Origin: Methanobacteriota archaeon
GTDB lineage: Archaea; Thermoplasmatota; Poseidoniia; Poseidoniales; Thalassarchaeaceae
Direction of reading: 5' to 3'
DNA: 60,756 bases
NCBI GenBank assembly: GCA_002717835.1
Contig: PBBV01000015.1
Coordinates: 35,782 to 96,537, forward strand
Shown: one piece after another, positions 60,284-60,756 of the stretch
Numbering within the stretch: the stretch's first letter is position 1
Layout of the letters: each line of letters begins with the position of its first letter
Position numbers and translations under genes: made by a program
Notes under the pieces: model-generated
The model's input: only the letters and a program-made list of their open reading frames with translations
Database searches by the model: none
Told to the model about the DNA's origin: nothing

Positions 60284-60756
60284 TGGCACAGGAGTTCTGT
60301 ATTGTCTGTGGGGCCCCTCCGCCCGTATACGCTGGAAGACTTTGCGAGTCTTGCCTCCGAGATAGAACGAATCTTTCCAAAATACCTGAACGTCTACAGC
60401 AAGCAAGATGCTCAAAGTGCAGACTTCACAACGTGGGGAAGAGTTGGAGCGATAATGACGATCTGTCCATAGCAGAAATTAGAGTCCAGGACCATCTTGA
60501 GATTCTATCTGAAGCAGAGGACGTCGATGTCGGACTCACCGTCGAGACAATTGACGATAGAACCTCCCGGATATCCATAGATGTCAGTGCAACGGTGCAC
60601 GGCCTACCCTTCGATGACCAACATACCGTGCTCCTCCAGACAAGCGACACAATCTGCCAGACCTGCTCAAGAAAAGACGGCGCCTACTTCGAGGCAGAGT
60701 TCCAGATAAGATCCGCAGGAAGGAGGTTGTCCAAGGATGAAATAGGCGTCATTCGA
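60283..60756 (+). CDS. nmd3: NMD3 family 60S/50S ribosomal subunit export-type protein, N-terminal part (cut by window edge)
   Basis: The first 158 codons of an open frame that runs off the right edge. An N-terminal zinc site has FCIVCG and LCESCL followed by RCSKCRLHN; after a charged region, CQTCSRKDGAYFEAEFQIR matches the C..C.R..G.YYEA..Q.R element of NMD3. Archaeal NMD3 is thought to act in late large-subunit maturation. The ATG at 60283 overlaps the stop of the CcmD-like gene, so it may be read from the ccm transcript. Confidence 0.88.
   Translation, partial: MAQEFCIVCGAPPPVYAGRLCESCLRDRTNLSKIPERLQQARCSKCRLHNVGKSWSDNDDLSIAEIRVQDHLEILSEAEDVDVGLTVETIDDRTSRISIDVSATVHGLPFDDQHTVLLQTSDTICQTCSRKDGAYFEAEFQIRSAGRRLSKDEIGVIR

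Noticed and set aside
60283-60756. Possible truncated or frameshifted gene at the right end
   Set aside because: The frame stays open to the last base; the gene is cut by the window, not broken.

Overview
The window looks like a chromosomal segment from a marine planktonic euryarchaeon of the Marine Group II type (Candidatus Poseidoniales). That placement is an inference from gene content, not a database match. Archaeal information-processing genes set the domain: RadA, Hel308, the KEOPS subunit Cgi121, RNA polymerase subunit RpoK, a Taw2-type tRNA enzyme, an NMD3 homologue and an A1:U72 initiator tRNA. Around them sit bacterial-type genes (UvrC, oligoribonuclease, MsrA, an AlkB-type hydroxylase, CtaA/CtaB, Ccm cytochrome c maturation, tryptophan 2,3-dioxygenase) and several very large secreted or membrane-anchored proteins with calcium-binding repeats. 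The gene set implies an aerobic, heme-a/cytochrome-c respiring, protein-degrading heterotroph. About 48 protein genes and one tRNA gene can be supported. Gene density is very high, with many convergent pairs touching or overlapping. I see no insertion sequences, prophage or CRISPR.

Layout. 1-8.1 kb: msrA and an AlkB-type di-iron hydroxylase, a pyrimidine-nucleoside phosphorylase, a large surface protein with propeller-like and thrombospondin-type repeats, a seven-bladed WD40 protein and a small membrane protein. 8.2-12.1 kb: a co-directional four-gene block made of a small acidic-tailed membrane protein, an unrecognised 683-residue protein, a DUF4126 membrane protein and another unrecognised membrane protein; this is the best candidate here for an undescribed system. 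12.1-23.0 kb: an MFS transporter, oligoribonuclease, a JAMM-motif protein, Taw2, an orphan surface protein, UvrC, a STAND-type ATPase with a winged helix, and two stand-alone Lrp-type ligand-binding domains. 23.0-36.0 kb: a 1543-residue surface protein, a glycosyltransferase, an AI-2E family permease, thiamine pyrophosphokinase, an M29-like protein that seems to lack metal ligands, a membrane-anchored winged-helix regulator divergent from a beta-propeller lipoprotein, and dihydroorotase.

36.0-44.4 kb: initiator tRNA-Met, RadA, an M3 oligopeptidase, a zinc-ribbon protein, Cgi121, Hel308, a hotdog thioesterase and an aspartoacylase-family protein. 44.4-54.1 kb: one long minus-strand run transcribed in the order tryptophan dioxygenase, thiolase, RpoK, heme A synthase, heme O synthase, an isopropylmalate-synthase-like enzyme and a kexin-like secreted protease. 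54.2-60.8 kb: a GNAT acetyltransferase, an Rqc2/NEMF homologue, a rhomboid protease with a zinc-ribbon tail, a fused CcmA-CcmB-like protein, CcmC, a tiny CcmD-like protein, and the start of NMD3, cut by the window edge.

Together the genes link extracellular polymer handling (surface proteins, secreted protease, oligopeptidase), aerobic respiration (heme a and cytochrome c maturation) and DNA/RNA upkeep. Where the longest frame looked wrong, I chose starts from Shine-Dalgarno spacing, signal peptides and family alignment; each case is noted.
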